A program made the position numbers and the translations under genes. From NCBI RefSeq assembly GCF_004348735.1, contig NZ_SMKT01000048.1, forward strand, positions 1 through 53,129: a stretch of 53,129 nucleotides of DNA, in the 5' to 3' direction. How positions within the stretch are numbered: the first letter of the stretch is position 1; each line of letters begins with the position of its first letter. Shown one piece after another: positions 33,901-43,154 of the stretch. The notes below the pieces were generated by a model that was not told the DNA's origin, ran no database searches, and saw only the letters and a list, made by a program, of their open reading frames with translations. The stretch is from Actinomadura sp. KC06 (lineage in GTDB: Bacteria; Actinomycetota; Actinomycetes; Streptosporangiales; Streptosporangiaceae).

Positions 33901-35259
33901 TCACATGCCGGCGATGAGTTTGTCGACGCGCTCGTCGACCGAACGGAACGGGTCCTTGCACAGGACGGTGCGCTGGGCCTGGTCGTTCAGCTTCAGGTGG
34001 ACCCAGTCGACGGTGAAATCGCGGTGCTTCTCCTGCGCCTTGCGGATGAACTCCCCGCGCAGCCGCGCCCGCGTCGTCTGCGGCGGGACGGACTTGGCCT
34101 CGAAGATCGCCAGATCGTTGGTGACCCGCTCCACCGAGCCGCGCTTCTCCAGCAGGTAGTAGAGCCCGCGGTCACGGTGCACGTCGTGGTAAGCCAGGTC
34201 GAGCTGCGCCACCCGCGGGGACGACAGCGGCAGGTCGTGTTTGCGGCGATAGCGCTCGATCAGCTGGTACTTGGTCACCCAGTCGATCTCCCGCGAGACC
34301 AGGTCCAGGTCGCCGGTCTCCACCGCCCGCAGCGTCCGCTCCCACAGGTCCAGGACGCGCTTGGCGGTCTCGTCACCGCCGCGCCGGTCGACGAAGTCCT
34401 TGGCCTTGCCGAAGTACTCCTTCTGGATCTCCAGCGAACTGGCCTCGCGGCCGTTGGCCAGACGTACCTTGCGGCGGCCGGTCATGTCGTGGCTGACCTC
34501 GCGGATCGCCCGGACCGGGTTCTCCAGCGTCAGGTCGCGCATCACCACCCCGGCCTCGATCATCCGCAGCACCAGGTCAGTGGCGCCGACCTTGAGCAGC
34601 ATCGTGGTCTCACTCATGTTGGAGTCGCCCACGATCACATGCAGCCGGCGGAACCGCTCGGCGTCACCGTGCGGCTCGTCCCGGGTATTGATGATCGGCC
34701 GGGAGCGGGTGGTCGCCGAGGACACGCCCTCCCAGATGTGCTCGGCCCGCTGCGACACGCAGAACACCGCGCCGCGCGGAGTCTGCAGCACCTTGCCGGC
34801 GCCGCAGATGATCTGCCGGGTGACCAGGTACGGGATCAACGCGTCGGTCAGGCGGCCGAACTCGCCTTGGCGGCCGACGCAGTAGTTCTCGTGACAGCCG
34901 TAGGAGTTGCCGGCCGAGTCGGTGTTGTTCTTGAACAGATAGATGTCGCCGGCGATGCCCTCCTCGCGAAGGCGCCGCTCGGCGTCGACCAGCAGCCCCT
35001 CCAGAATCCGCTCGCCCGCCTTGTCATGCGTCACCAGATCCACGACGCTGTCGCATTCAGGCGTGGAGTACTCGGGGTGGCTTCCCACGTCCAGATACAG
35101 CCGGGCGCCGTTGCGCAGGAACACGTTGCTACTGCGGCCCCACGAGACGACCTGGCGGAACAGATAGCGCGCCACCTCATCGGGTGACAACCGCCGCTGC
35201 CCGCGGAAAGTGCAGGTGATGCCGTACTCGTTCTCAAGCCCGAAAATGCGCCGGTCCAC
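33901..35259 (-). CDS. pafA: Pup-protein ligase PafA
   Basis: 452 residues, the exact usual length. The start [20 protein letters not shown], the catalytic Asp57 in [11 protein letters not shown], the ATP site in [31 protein letters not shown], and the C-terminus [17 protein letters not shown] match mycobacterial PafA closely. PafA attaches the small protein Pup to lysines of target proteins, sending them to the mycobacterial-type proteasome. GTG 35259 gives the standard N-terminus; an upstream start at 35367 would add an unrelated leader. Normally pafA lies by prcBA, pup and dop; here none is within reach. Confidence 0.97.
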   Translation of the reverse strand: MDRRIFGLENEYGITCTFRGQRRLSPDEVARYLFRQVVSWGRSSNVFLRNGARLYLDVGSHPEYSTPECDSVVDLVTHDKAGERILEGLLVDAERRLREEGIAGDIYLFKNNTDSAGNSYGCHENYCVGRQGEFGRLTDALIPYLVTRQIICGAGKVLQTPRGAVFCVSQRAEHIWEGVSSATTRSRPIINTRDEPHGDAERFRRLHVIVGDSNMSETTMLLKVGATDLVLRMIEAGVVMRDLTLENPVRAIREVSHDMTGRRKVRLANGREASSLEIQKEYFGKAKDFVDRRGGDETAKRVLDLWERTLRAVETGDLDLVSREIDWVTKYQLIERYRRKHDLPLSSPRVAQLDLAYHDVHRDRGLYYLLEKRGSVERVTNDLAIFEAKSVPPQTTRARLRGEFIRKAQEKHRDFTVDWVHLKLNDQAQRTVLCKDPFRSVDERVDKLIAGM

Positions 35260-35869
35260 ACCGCGAGCGTATGCGGCCCGAAGCCCGGTTGGCAGTCCCT
35301 GAAGCCTCTGTTCAACCGCCGTGCACCGGCGGTGAAAGTCCGGTCGCTCCGTGACCTGGCCGATCATGACGGGCTCCCAGCGGCAGCCGTCACTGACAGG
35401 TGGCAGACGAGTTCCTGGCCGAATTCCTCAACAGGTTCAACCTGGACCCGCGAAGCCTCCCATGGCTCCTCAGGCACGCCGAACCGCCAGCCTCAGTGAG
35501 AAACTCCGACGCCTGTCCCCTCCAACCCGATGACACGCTCCGGCGAGGGCCTTCACTACCGCCCTGCGGACGACTCTAAGGTCCCATCGCAGTTCTCGTC
35601 CGAGATGACGCCCCCGCACCTCAAGCGCTCACGCCCCGCCGAGCAATGAGACAGGATTCGTCCAGCCGGATCAGAGGAGCGCTGCGATGTCCGGCCAGGA
35701 GGGCCGAGGAGGGGACCAGCGGCGGCGTACCCCGACGGGGGACCGCCATCCCTCGCGCACGAGGGCATCGCGCAAATCGGCACGCCTCCTTGGCGCGGCG
35801 GCTTGCCAGTTGTCGCGCTGCTGCAGCACGCACCTCGCCGTCGCCGTCCGCAGTCGGGCACACATTTCT
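35260..35869. other. 600-base spacer with RNA-like hairpin and gene fragments
   Basis: Bases 35315-35345 form a GTGCACCGG...CCGGTCGC hairpin with a GGTGAAAGT loop, recalling the hairpins that flank group II intron ORFs, but no reverse transcriptase is present. A plus-strand frame at 35405-35480 reads [20 protein letters not shown] and looks like a coding scrap. A minus-strand frame 35671-35913 (80 residues, MTTSISHQKARQVIEEMCAR) overlaps the 3' end of the LysR gene and is uncertain. Confidence 0.3.
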
Positions 35870-36865
35870 TCAATCACCTGTCGCGCCTTCTGGTGACTGA
35901 TCGAGGTGGTCATGAAAGTGCGTGGTCGCCGGTGGTGTAGCGGTTCCGGTGCCGGCTGGGCCCGAGTGTTCACGTGCGGCGTCCTGGAGCGCTTTGAGGC
36001 CGTGGGCGATCGGTGGCTGGCGTTCGCTGCCCCGGCGGACGCAAGTGACGATGCGGCGCACCGGCACCACCTCGCCCAGCAGCGGCACGCGGACGGTCCC
36101 ATCGTCGGGTGGCAGCGGCGCGAGCCGCGGCACCAGGCCGACCCCGAACCCGTGGGCGACCAGCGCCGAGACCGCGAACCACTCGTAGGCCTCGTGGACG
36201 ATCTGCGGCGCGAACCCGGCGGCGGAGCACGAGGCGAGCATCAACTGGTGCTGGTCGGAGCGTTCCGGTGAGCCGATCCAGGGCTCGCCCGCGGCGTCGG
36301 CGAGCCGTGCCGCGCCGGCGGCGGCGAGGCGGTGTCCGGCTGGGACGAGCAGGTCCTGCGGCTCGGCCAGCAGAGGCCACTGGCCGAAGCGCGTGTCACC
36401 GGGCGCGGGCGTGTGCGCGCTCGGGATGAAGACCGCGATGTCGGCGCGCCGGGCCAGGAGGAGCTGGGCGGCGTCGTCGCTCTCCCTCTCGCTCATGTGG
36501 ACGGTGAGGCGCGGGTGCTCCTGCCGAAGCATCGCGGCAGCGGGCGCGACGAGCGCCGCCAAGGCGCTGGAGACGCTGCAGAACCGGACCTGTCCGGACG
36601 TCCCCTCCCGGTGCTCGGCCAGATCGGCGCGGGCCTGCTCCCACTGGGCGTGCAGGACGTCGGCGTGGCGTAGGACCGTGCGCGCCGCCGGTGTGAGCCG
36701 CACCCGCCGTCCCTGCGCCTGCAGCAGGTCCACGCCGAGGTCGCGGGCGAGCTGGCGGAGCTGCTGCGACACGGTCGAAGGGGTGAGGTGCAGCGCCTCG
36801 GCGGCGGCCGTGACCGTGCCGCACTCGGCCAGGACCCGGAGCGTCCGGAGACGAGGATCGATCAT
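35870..36865 (-). CDS. LysR family transcriptional regulator
   Basis: 331 residues. HTH near the start: LAECGTVTAAAEALHLTPST then VSQQLRQLARDLGVDLLQ, followed by a LysR effector domain (GTSGQVRFCSVSSALAALVA). Divergent from an EamA exporter gene over a 73-base spacer that holds a palindrome, the usual layout for a LysR regulator with its single target. Confidence 0.93.
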   Translation of the reverse strand: MIDPRLRTLRVLAECGTVTAAAEALHLTPSTVSQQLRQLARDLGVDLLQAQGRRVRLTPAARTVLRHADVLHAQWEQARADLAEHREGTSGQVRFCSVSSALAALVAPAAAMLRQEHPRLTVHMSERESDDAAQLLLARRADIAVFIPSAHTPAPGDTRFGQWPLLAEPQDLLVPAGHRLAAAGAARLADAAGEPWIGSPERSDQHQLMLASCSAAGFAPQIVHEAYEWFAVSALVAHGFGVGLVPRLAPLPPDDGTVRVPLLGEVVPVRRIVTCVRRGSERQPPIAHGLKALQDAAREHSGPAGTGTATPPATTHFHDHLDQSPEGATGD

Positions 36866-36886
36866 ACGACCATTCAACACGGTTCT

Positions 36887-36913
36887 ATTCGGAATCTTTC
36901 GATGGACCCGAAT
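36887..36913. promoter_or_regulatory. Candidate LysR binding site
   Basis: ATTCGG and CCGAAT form an inverted repeat spaced by 15 bases in the LysR/EamA spacer. LysR sites are usually interrupted dyads of this size. Inferred from position. Confidence 0.4.
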
Positions 36914-36938
36914 GATCGAGTGATCGCAGACTGGCCGT

Positions 36939-37844
36939 ATGACGACGACCACGGACGCGCCCGCTCGCCCAGGCGGCGGGGAGGGCGGGCCGCCCCGCGT
37001 CCCGGCCCCGGCGCTGGTCCTTGGCAGCGTGGTCTCGATACAGGTCGGGATGGCCTGCGGGAAGGGACTGTTCGCGACAGCCGGACCGGCTGGTGTGGTA
37101 GCGCTCCGGCTGGGGTTCGCCGCGCTGGTCCTGCTCCTGCTCTGGCGTCCCCGACTGCCGCGCGGGGAATCGTTCGGCCTGGCCGCCGCGCTCGGCACGG
37201 CCATCGCCGGAATGCACCTCATATTCCCGGCGCTGGAGCGGCTGCCGGTCGGGGTCGCCTCGGCGTTGCAGTACCTCGGCCCGCTGACGCTCGCGCTGCT
37301 GCGTGCGCGCCGGAGGCGCGACCTGCTGTGGGCCGCGGTCGCGGGCGCGGGCGTGCTGCTCCTGCACGGCCCGTCGGGCAGCTCGCTCTCCCTCAGCGGA
37401 GCCGCGTTCGCCCTCGGATCGGGTGCCTGCATGGCGGCCTACCTCGTCCTCAACAAGCGCGCCGGGGCGAGTGCGGTGGACGGCGCGCCGCTGGCCTGGG
37501 GGGTCGCCTTCGCGGCCCTGCTCACCCTCCCGCTGGCGCCGCTCGCCGGACACGAACTGACGCGGCCTGGCCTGCTCGCGGCCGGGCTCGGCGTCGCCGT
37601 CCTGTCCGCGGTCGTCCCGTGGTCGCTCGACATGGCGGCGCTGCGCCGCCTGCCCGAAGGCGTGGTCGCCGTGCTGGTGAGCCTCGAACCCGCCGCGGGC
37701 GCGGTCGCCGGCCTCGTCCTGCTCGGCGAGCACCTTACGTGGTCCGGCTGGACGGCGATCGGCTGCGTCTGCACCGCCTGCGCGGGCGCCTCCCTCGGCG
37801 CGTGGAACGGCAGCTCACGGCGCCGGTCAGCCAAGAATGCTTGA
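36939..37844 (+). CDS. EamA/DMT family exporter (RhtA-like)
   Basis: 301 residues with ten membrane helices in two EamA repeats. Typical stretches: RLGFAALVLLLLWRPRLPRG, LPVGVASALQYLGPLTLALL and LRRLPEGVVAVLVSLEPAAG, which fit the RhtA-like subgroup that expels amino acids such as threonine and homoserine. The substrate is not proven. Probably controlled by the divergent LysR gene. Confidence 0.92.
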   Translation: MTTTTDAPARPGGGEGGPPRVPAPALVLGSVVSIQVGMACGKGLFATAGPAGVVALRLGFAALVLLLLWRPRLPRGESFGLAAALGTAIAGMHLIFPALERLPVGVASALQYLGPLTLALLRARRRRDLLWAAVAGAGVLLLHGPSGSSLSLSGAAFALGSGACMAAYLVLNKRAGASAVDGAPLAWGVAFAALLTLPLAPLAGHELTRPGLLAAGLGVAVLSAVVPWSLDMAALRRLPEGVVAVLVSLEPAAGAVAGLVLLGEHLTWSGWTAIGCVCTACAGASLGAWNGSSRRRSAKNA

Positions 37845-38156
37845 GCGCTGGTCGCCGATATCCCGTCCGGCGTCGGCGTCGATGAGCTGCTGGAGCTGGG
37901 CGTTGATGCGCTGGGCTTCGGTGAGCTGGTCTTCCAGTACCGTGCGGCAGGCCGCCTCAGGCGCCGTGCCCTGATCGACCAGGTCGCGGCCCGCTGCGTC
38001 AGGCGCGCAGCTGGTAGCGGGAGCAGCGGCGGGGTGGCCGCCAGTCGAGCGTTGCGGGACGAACGGCCGGGATGCGTCCAGGCTGCCCAGGAACCCCGGC
38101 GGGACGCCGGATACCCGCCGGCCTGCAGCAACCCCAGCTCTGTCGCTGGACTGGCG
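37828..38156 (-). pseudogene. Degenerate ORF remnant, helical
   Basis: The minus strand reads LVDQGTAPEAACRTVLEDQL then TEAQRINAQLQQLIDADAGR and ends at a stop that overlaps the 3' end of the EamA gene. The stretch is strongly helical with good codon bias, but I see no start codon in frame and no family. Probably the tail of a broken gene, perhaps a small regulator. There is no other gene in this spacer. Confidence 0.35.
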
Positions 38157-39068
38157 TCAGCGGGTGGTGGTCAAGCCTCCGGTGACGCCGATGATCTCGC
38201 CCACGGTGTAGCTGGAGTCCGCCTCCGAGGCCAGGTATACGTACGCCGGCGCCATTTCCTCTGGCTGTCCCACGCGTCCCATCGGGCCCTCGCTGCCGAG
38301 CTGGGCGAGGCCTTCCTGCGGCATGTTCTGGTCGGCGATGTTGAGCACGGTCCAGGTGGGGCCTGGTGCTACCACGTTCGCGCGGATGCCGTCCTTGGCC
38401 AGGTGAAAGGCGATCGACTTGGTGAAGTTGATCAGCGCGGCCTTGCTGGCGGCGTAGTCGATCATCGTGTCGCTACCCTTGAGCGCTTCCTCCGAGGCGG
38501 TCGCGATGATGGCGTCACCCGCCTTCAGATGCGGGCGCGCAGCTTGCACGAGATGGAAGTACGCGTAGGTGTTCACCTTGAAGGACCGATCCCAGTCCTC
38601 GAAGGAGAGTTGCGACAGGTCCAGTTGGCTGTTCAGGTGTGCGGCGTTGTTCACCAGGATGTTCAGGCCACCCAGTTCCTGCACCGTCCGCTCGACGACT
38701 TCGCGGCAGAACGACGCGTCGGCCAGGTCGCCGGACAGCAGCAGGCACTTGCGGCCTTCGGCCTCCACTGCGCGACGGGTCTCTTCCGCGTCCGGTTGCT
38801 CCTCGGGCAGGTACACGATGGCGACGTCGGCGCCCTCACGCGCATAGAGCACCGCCACCGCCCGGCCGATACCCGAGTCGCCGCCCGTGATCAGCGCTAC
38901 CTTGTCGCGGAGCTTGTCCGCCGCGCGGTAGCGTCGCGCCTGGTAGCGCGGCCTCGGCTCGACCTGCTGCTCGCTGCCGGGAGGCTCCTGCCGCTGCTTG
39001 GGGTAGGGCGGCGTGGGTTCCGAGAGGGTCTGCGAGTCCGTGCCGGGTTCTTTCCGGTCGTGCTCCAC
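38157..39068 (-). CDS. SDR family oxidoreductase, stress type (YhdF/YghA-like)
   Basis: 303 residues. The first 60 are a polar Pro/Glu-rich arm (PTPPYPKQRQEPPGSEQQVE) before a classical SDR core: TGGDSGIGRAVAVLYAREGA, LVNNAAHLNSQ, Ser in ATASEEALKG and Tyr/Lys in DYAASKAALINF. This arm-plus-core layout is that of the YhdF/YghA/general-stress group. GTG 39068 is set by AGGAGG 9 bases before it. Single-gene unit. Confidence 0.92.
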   Translation of the reverse strand: MEHDRKEPGTDSQTLSEPTPPYPKQRQEPPGSEQQVEPRPRYQARRYRAADKLRDKVALITGGDSGIGRAVAVLYAREGADVAIVYLPEEQPDAEETRRAVEAEGRKCLLLSGDLADASFCREVVERTVQELGGLNILVNNAAHLNSQLDLSQLSFEDWDRSFKVNTYAYFHLVQAARPHLKAGDAIIATASEEALKGSDTMIDYAASKAALINFTKSIAFHLAKDGIRANVVAPGPTWTVLNIADQNMPQEGLAQLGSEGPMGRVGQPEEMAPAYVYLASEADSSYTVGEIIGVTGGLTTTR

Positions 39069-39518
39069 GTACGACAACCTCCTGACGTCTGCGGCGAAAC
39101 CTGGCCCCATTACTGGTTGTGTCCGGGTTTCCCCTACGGCCTCACACCAAACTGGCGGTCGTGACTCGCGCGTCGTAGTAGACGTCGACCTTCACGTTGC
39201 TAACCGAATACGACGACTTGCGGGGCGGCCGCGGAGTACGACCGAATTCTGGGTCTCCAGCAGGTCGTCCCCGGCGCGGCGTCGTCATGCCGAGGCTGGG
39301 CAGTCGCGCGTAGCCGACGATCACCGTCCAGCAGCACCTTCGCCTCATCGTGTTCAACGCCGAGCCGGACTCGTCCTCAGCCGCCGCACTCGGCCTGCTC
39401 GCGGACATCGCTCCCCGTCACCATGGACACAGGGCACCGCTCGGCGTACCGGCTGATCCCCGCGACGCCGTCGTGGTCTGCGCGATCTCCTCGACCCTGA
39501 TCAAGCGGCTGGTCGGTT
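39069..39518. other. Spacer with a gene scrap
   Basis: The plus strand at about 39328-39420 reads QQHLRLIVFNAEPDSSSAAA then LGLLADIAPR, which resembles the last strand and helix of MmyB-type ligand domains of actinobacterial XRE regulators (typical ending YTAEPGSPSADALALL). No HTH or start is present, so it would be a remnant. The rest is featureless. Confidence 0.35.
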
Positions 39519-40484
39519 TCATCGCAGCTCTGGGTGGTCGTTCGTCCAGCCGAGGTTGGCCATGTAGGTCCAGCGTGCGCCGTTTCCAGGGCACTCCCCC
39601 ACCCAGCCGTGAAAGAAGACGCGCTCGCCGAGCACGTCGGCGCCGCCGGGGCCCCGCACCGCGCCGTCGAGGGTTTCGGTCGTCATCAGGGGCTGGACGG
39701 ACTTGCTGAAGGGTCCCGTGAGCGAGGGGGACACGGCGTAGCCGGTAAAGTAGGTGTCGCCGCAGTATGGGCCGCCCGAGTAGAAGAGCACGTACTGCGT
39801 GGGGCGTTTGATCAGCACAGGTGCTTCGATCACGCCACTCTCGTCAGCGCGATCGTTGCGGATCAGTTCCTTGCGGGGGCCGACGAAGGTGATCCCGTCG
39901 GCCTGTACCTCCTGCAGCCAGATGATCGACGGGGGGCCGTTGTTCAGCGCGTTCCCGTCGTTCTTGTAGAGCAGGTATCTCTTTCCGCCGGTGTCGACGA
40001 AGCTCGCCGGGTCGATGTCGCCGCCCTCGCTCGGGTCGCAGACGAGGGGGCCGTTGCCGATGGGCCGGAACGGGCCGAGCGGTCCGGACGCGAGCGCGGC
40101 GCCGATGCACATGCGCGTGGGCGTGGTCGCGGCGCTCGGGGCCGTGAAGTACATGAGGTATTGGCCGTCCGCGCGCCGGGAGACGTCCGGCGCCCAGAAA
40201 CCGCCTTCTTCCGCCGCCCAGGACGGCCGGGTGGGCAGGGCGTCCCGGCGTATGGTCCACGGTCCGGAGGCCGACGGCGCACTGGCGACCGGAACCGTGC
40301 CTGCCGGACTGCTGGTGGAGTACGCAAAGACGGTAGACCCGGCCTGGATCACGTCCGGGTCTGGGAAATCGGTGGCGATGACGGCCCTGGGACGTGCCGC
40401 GACCGCCGCCAGAACCGGGCCGACCTGCGCCATGACCGTCGTCAGCGTGGCGGTCAGCAGGACGGCACGTCCAGAAGACCGCAT
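39519..40484 (-). CDS. Secreted glycoside hydrolase, family 43-like
   Basis: 321 residues with a signal peptide (SSGRAVLLTATLTTVMAQ). The five-bladed propeller residues are visible: Asp in DFPDPDVIQAG (catalytic base), Asp in SEGGDIDPASFVD (pKa modulator) and Glu in SGVIEAPVLIK (catalytic acid). GH43 enzymes remove arabinose or xylose from plant hemicellulose. The substrate is not resolved. The start is ATG 40484 (GTG 40487 possible). It lies just after a membrane-spanning HTH regulator gene in the same direction with a spacing of 67 bases. Confidence 0.9.
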   Translation of the reverse strand: MRSSGRAVLLTATLTTVMAQVGPVLAAVAARPRAVIATDFPDPDVIQAGSTVFAYSTSSPAGTVPVASAPSASGPWTIRRDALPTRPSWAAEEGGFWAPDVSRRADGQYLMYFTAPSAATTPTRMCIGAALASGPLGPFRPIGNGPLVCDPSEGGDIDPASFVDTGGKRYLLYKNDGNALNNGPPSIIWLQEVQADGITFVGPRKELIRNDRADESGVIEAPVLIKRPTQYVLFYSGGPYCGDTYFTGYAVSPSLTGPFSKSVQPLMTTETLDGAVRGPGGADVLGERVFFHGWVGECPGNGARWTYMANLGWTNDHPELR

Positions 40485-40551
40485 CACACCACGCCGTTCG
40501 CGCGCCGCGCCAGGTGCACCGGGCACGGGCGCGAACCGTGGTCGGATGGCT

Positions 40552-41604
40552 TCATCTCAGGTAGTTGAGGTCGCGCGTTCCGACCCAGGTCTGGTTGGTG
40601 ATGCGGTAGTGATGTGCGGCTTCACTGCCCGCGTGCTCTGTGCCGACATTGACGGTGTCGGCCCGGGACCAGTCACCGTCGATCTTCTGGTCGACGAAGT
40701 AGGTGAACTCGTTGAAGTCCAATTCCGAGGACACGAACGTGTTGGTGATCGTGAGCTGGCGGCGCCCCACGGTCAGCACGGAGGGGAGGACGACGCTCTG
40801 GTTTTTCCAGACCCGAGGCCCCCCGTGCAGGGGTTGCCATACCGCGGCTAAGGCCCCGTTCACGGTGATGGTGGCGGTCTGCCCCGCGATGATGGCGTCC
40901 AGACGGCGAGTCAGCCTTATTTCTGTATGGGCGGGATCGACGGCCACGATGAATTGGCTCGACCCGCCGCTGCTGAACGCGCGACCGTCGTCGGTCAGGC
41001 GTCGGGGAGGGGAGCCTGGATCGGCGAACGCCAAAAGGCCGATGGCGGTGGCCAGAACAGTGGCGGCGATCAGCCCGACCAATAGTCCGATGCGTCGCCG
41101 AACAGGTTTCCGCCCGCGGACGGGCTTGTCCATGACTGGCTGCGTGTTCTGGCCGGCGATTGCGCTGCCGCCCGTGAGCTCGCCGGACGAGTGCTCAAGG
41201 ACGGGCCCGCCCGGCTCCGTGCTGGACAGTTGCGCCACTGACACCTGCGTGGTCGAGACCGGCGCGGTGGAGACCGGCGCGGTGGGGAGCTGGGCGATTC
41301 TCACCCTTTCCCATGCCCGCGCCCAGTCGGCGAGCTGCTCCTCGGGCACCTGACATGCCCGCAGGAACGCCACCATCACCGCCTTCTTGGGGAACCTGCG
41401 TCCGGCCAGCATGTCCGAACAGGTGGCCCGCGCCAGCCGGGTCCCGCCCGCCTTGTTCGACCGCAGCTCCAGCTCCCGCAGCGACACATCGGCCCGCGCG
41501 TACTGCTCGGCCAGCAGCCTCGCCAGTTCCTCTCCGCACGTCACCGCGTCCAGCTCGGACCGGCGTACGGCCCGGAAGGCTTCTGGATCATCACTGATCG
41601 TCAC
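40552..41604 (-). CDS. Membrane-spanning HTH regulator (cytosolic XRE-like domain, one helix, outer beta domain)
   Basis: 350 residues. The first 110 form an XRE-like HTH segment common in actinobacteria (SLRELELRSNKAGGTRLARA and RFPKKAVMVAFLRACQV). A linker repeats STAPVSTTQVS-like units; one membrane helix follows (RIGLLVGLIAATVLATAIGL). The last 150 residues are beta-rich (ATITVNGALAAVWQPLHGGP; VGRRQLTITNTFVSSELDFN) and resemble sugar-binding-like end domains. I read it as a one-component sensor reading the cell surface. GTG 41604 has AGAGG 6 bases upstream; ATG 41658 is an alternative. Confidence 0.8.
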   Translation of the reverse strand: MTISDDPEAFRAVRRSELDAVTCGEELARLLAEQYARADVSLRELELRSNKAGGTRLARATCSDMLAGRRFPKKAVMVAFLRACQVPEEQLADWARAWERVRIAQLPTAPVSTAPVSTTQVSVAQLSSTEPGGPVLEHSSGELTGGSAIAGQNTQPVMDKPVRGRKPVRRRIGLLVGLIAATVLATAIGLLAFADPGSPPRRLTDDGRAFSSGGSSQFIVAVDPAHTEIRLTRRLDAIIAGQTATITVNGALAAVWQPLHGGPRVWKNQSVVLPSVLTVGRRQLTITNTFVSSELDFNEFTYFVDQKIDGDWSRADTVNVGTEHAGSEAAHHYRITNQTWVGTRDLNYLR

Positions 41605-41932
41605 GCCAGACCTCTGCGCTTGAGTTTCTCGGCTGTCCTGACGCCGATTATCCCTCAATCATGTCCGTACGTGTCCGGTCAGTGACTATGCGTGTCCAGA
41701 GTTGGCCGCCCGCCGTCCGAGCCCAGCCACGGCCCGGACGAAGCCGGACGAGCCCGTCCGACGCCCTGTTGGACACCCTCACCAGCGGGTTTTCCTCTTC
41801 CCAGGGCACCGGTCGGCCGCCGTCGCACCGCGACAGTCACCGACGGTGAGCAGACCCGCCCACACCGCAAGAACAGAGGCAGCCGAACACATGAGTCTCG
41901 CCGCCAGAAGCAGCGAGACGGATGGGAGAACC

Positions 41933-42364
41933 ATGCACACCACCGCGAAAGCAGCCAGCACTGTGCTGGCCACCGCCGCCGCCGGCCTGCTGGCCCTGGG
42001 CGCCATGGGCGCCGCGGCCGGCGCCGACGCCACGGCGACCGCCAAGCCCGAGCCCGCCGCCACCCAGGGCACGACCAAGGTCCTCAAGGACCGCCAGACC
42101 CTGCCCGGCATGAAGTCCCTGAAGGGCCAGAGCGCCTCCAAGCGCATCGTTCTGAAGGGCTACACCTACGACAGTGTCTGGCACGACAACATGTCCTGGA
42201 GCGCCAACGTGCGCATCCACTCCGGCCAGTACGGCGCCTACACCAAGTGCAGCGACGGCAGCACGCGCTATGGCCCGAAGCAGGGCCCCGGGTACTGGAG
42301 GTTCGGCGGCAACTGTGAGGGCGCCGGTCACCTGACGGGCTTCGGCGTCTACGGCGAGGGTTGA
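41933..42364 (+). CDS. Small secreted protein, unknown function
   Basis: 143 residues: signal peptide (AASTVLATAAAGLLALGAMG, cleavage near AGA) and a mature part of about 110 residues with two cysteines and many aromatic residues (YTYDSVWHDNMSWSANVRIH; GPGYWRFGGN). ATG 41933 is set by GGGAGAACC just before it. I do not recognise the family. A strong palindromic terminator follows. Confidence 0.75.
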   Translation: MHTTAKAASTVLATAAAGLLALGAMGAAAGADATATAKPEPAATQGTTKVLKDRQTLPGMKSLKGQSASKRIVLKGYTYDSVWHDNMSWSANVRIHSGQYGAYTKCSDGSTRYGPKQGPGYWRFGGNCEGAGHLTGFGVYGEG

Positions 42365-42400
42365 GCGTAAGCCCGCTTCCGGGGTTCGCTTCCGGGGTTC

Positions 42401-42432
42401 GCTCCCCTGACCGCCCGGGCGGTCAGGGGAGC
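42401..42432. terminator. Perfect palindromic terminator
   Basis: GCTCCCCTGACCGCCC is followed directly by its exact complement GGGCGGTCAGGGGAGC, 16 base pairs with no loop beyond the turn. It lies 37 bases after the small secreted gene. Confidence 0.75.
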
Positions 42433-42587
42433 GCTCGATTTGCCGGGGCACATGAACGGGGCGCGGGCGCGAGCGGATGGCGAAGTCCTGCTGCGGTCGT
42501 CCGGCGGTACCGGCAGGTCATCCACTGGAGTCACCATCTGCGACCAGCCGCCGGGCGATGACCCGTCCCCGGCGCCCGATGCACGAA

Positions 42588-42626
42588 GAGCGTGCGGAGG
42601 ACGTGAAAGCCGCCCTCCGCACGCTC
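42588..42626. terminator. Hairpin terminator
   Basis: GAGCGTGCGGAGG pairs with CCTCCGCACGCTC over a 13-base loop. It lies just past the 3' end of the minus-strand zinc-motif ORF and may terminate it. The bases between the two hairpins hold no gene. Confidence 0.65.
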
Positions 42627-42629
42627 CCC

Positions 42630-43007
42630 TCATCGTCGCGCTGAAGGGCACGCATTTCGGGGTCGATTCAAACCGGCGGGCGACAGGCTGCGCGTGATCA
42701 GCACACCGGCCACAACCTCCGGCACGACCCGCTCCACCACCACCGCCATTGACAGCCCCCGACCACCCAACCGGTTCCACTCCGGACACACCGCCCGGGT
42801 CGCCGGCGAGCTGTGCAGAATCACCGCCACCCAGGCCCGGCTCCGCCGCACCCACCGCCAATGCCGAGCCCGGCACGCCGCACTACAAAAGCGCGCATCC
42901 CGTCGCAACCAGCCCGGAAGCCAGTTCCCGCACCCCGGGCACCGCCGCGACTCGCCCTCGGTTCCCTCAAGCGTGAACGTGCTCAGCCACGCCGCCAACA
43001 CCCGCAC
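42630..43007 (-). CDS. Putative small zinc-motif protein
   Basis: Up to 125 residues. Residues about 22-55 read RCPGCGNWLPGWLRRDARFC then SAACRARHWRW, a CxxC...CxxxC zinc knuckle of the kind found in small actinobacterial phage and plasmid proteins. The second half (CPEWNRLGG onward) is weaker and may be frame-worn. No neighbours on the same strand. It may be a cargo gene left by a mobile element. Confidence 0.38.
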   Translation of the reverse strand: MRVLAAWLSTFTLEGTEGESRRCPGCGNWLPGWLRRDARFCSAACRARHWRWVRRSRAWVAVILHSSPATRAVCPEWNRLGGRGLSMAVVVERVVPEVVAGVLITRSLSPAGLNRPRNACPSARR

Positions 43008-43154
43008 CGGCGCGAACTCCGTCCCGCAAACAAGAGCGGGCCTTCGTCACGGAACCGGTCATCCGCAGGGCGCCCGTGCGCGAATTACCTGAGTCTTGAG
43101 TAGTCCGCGCGCGGGCCACTCATTCGATCAGTGTCTACCTGATGAGGAGATCAG

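Noticed and set aside
35315..35345. Possible cobalamin riboswitch because of GGTGAAAGTCCGG
   Set aside because: The B12 box and the CCCGCCACTG-type core are absent, and no cobalamin gene lies downstream.
35671..35913. 80-codon minus-strand frame after the LysR gene
   Set aside because: It overlaps the LysR 3' end, has uneven codon use and no recognisable domain; kept only as a note.
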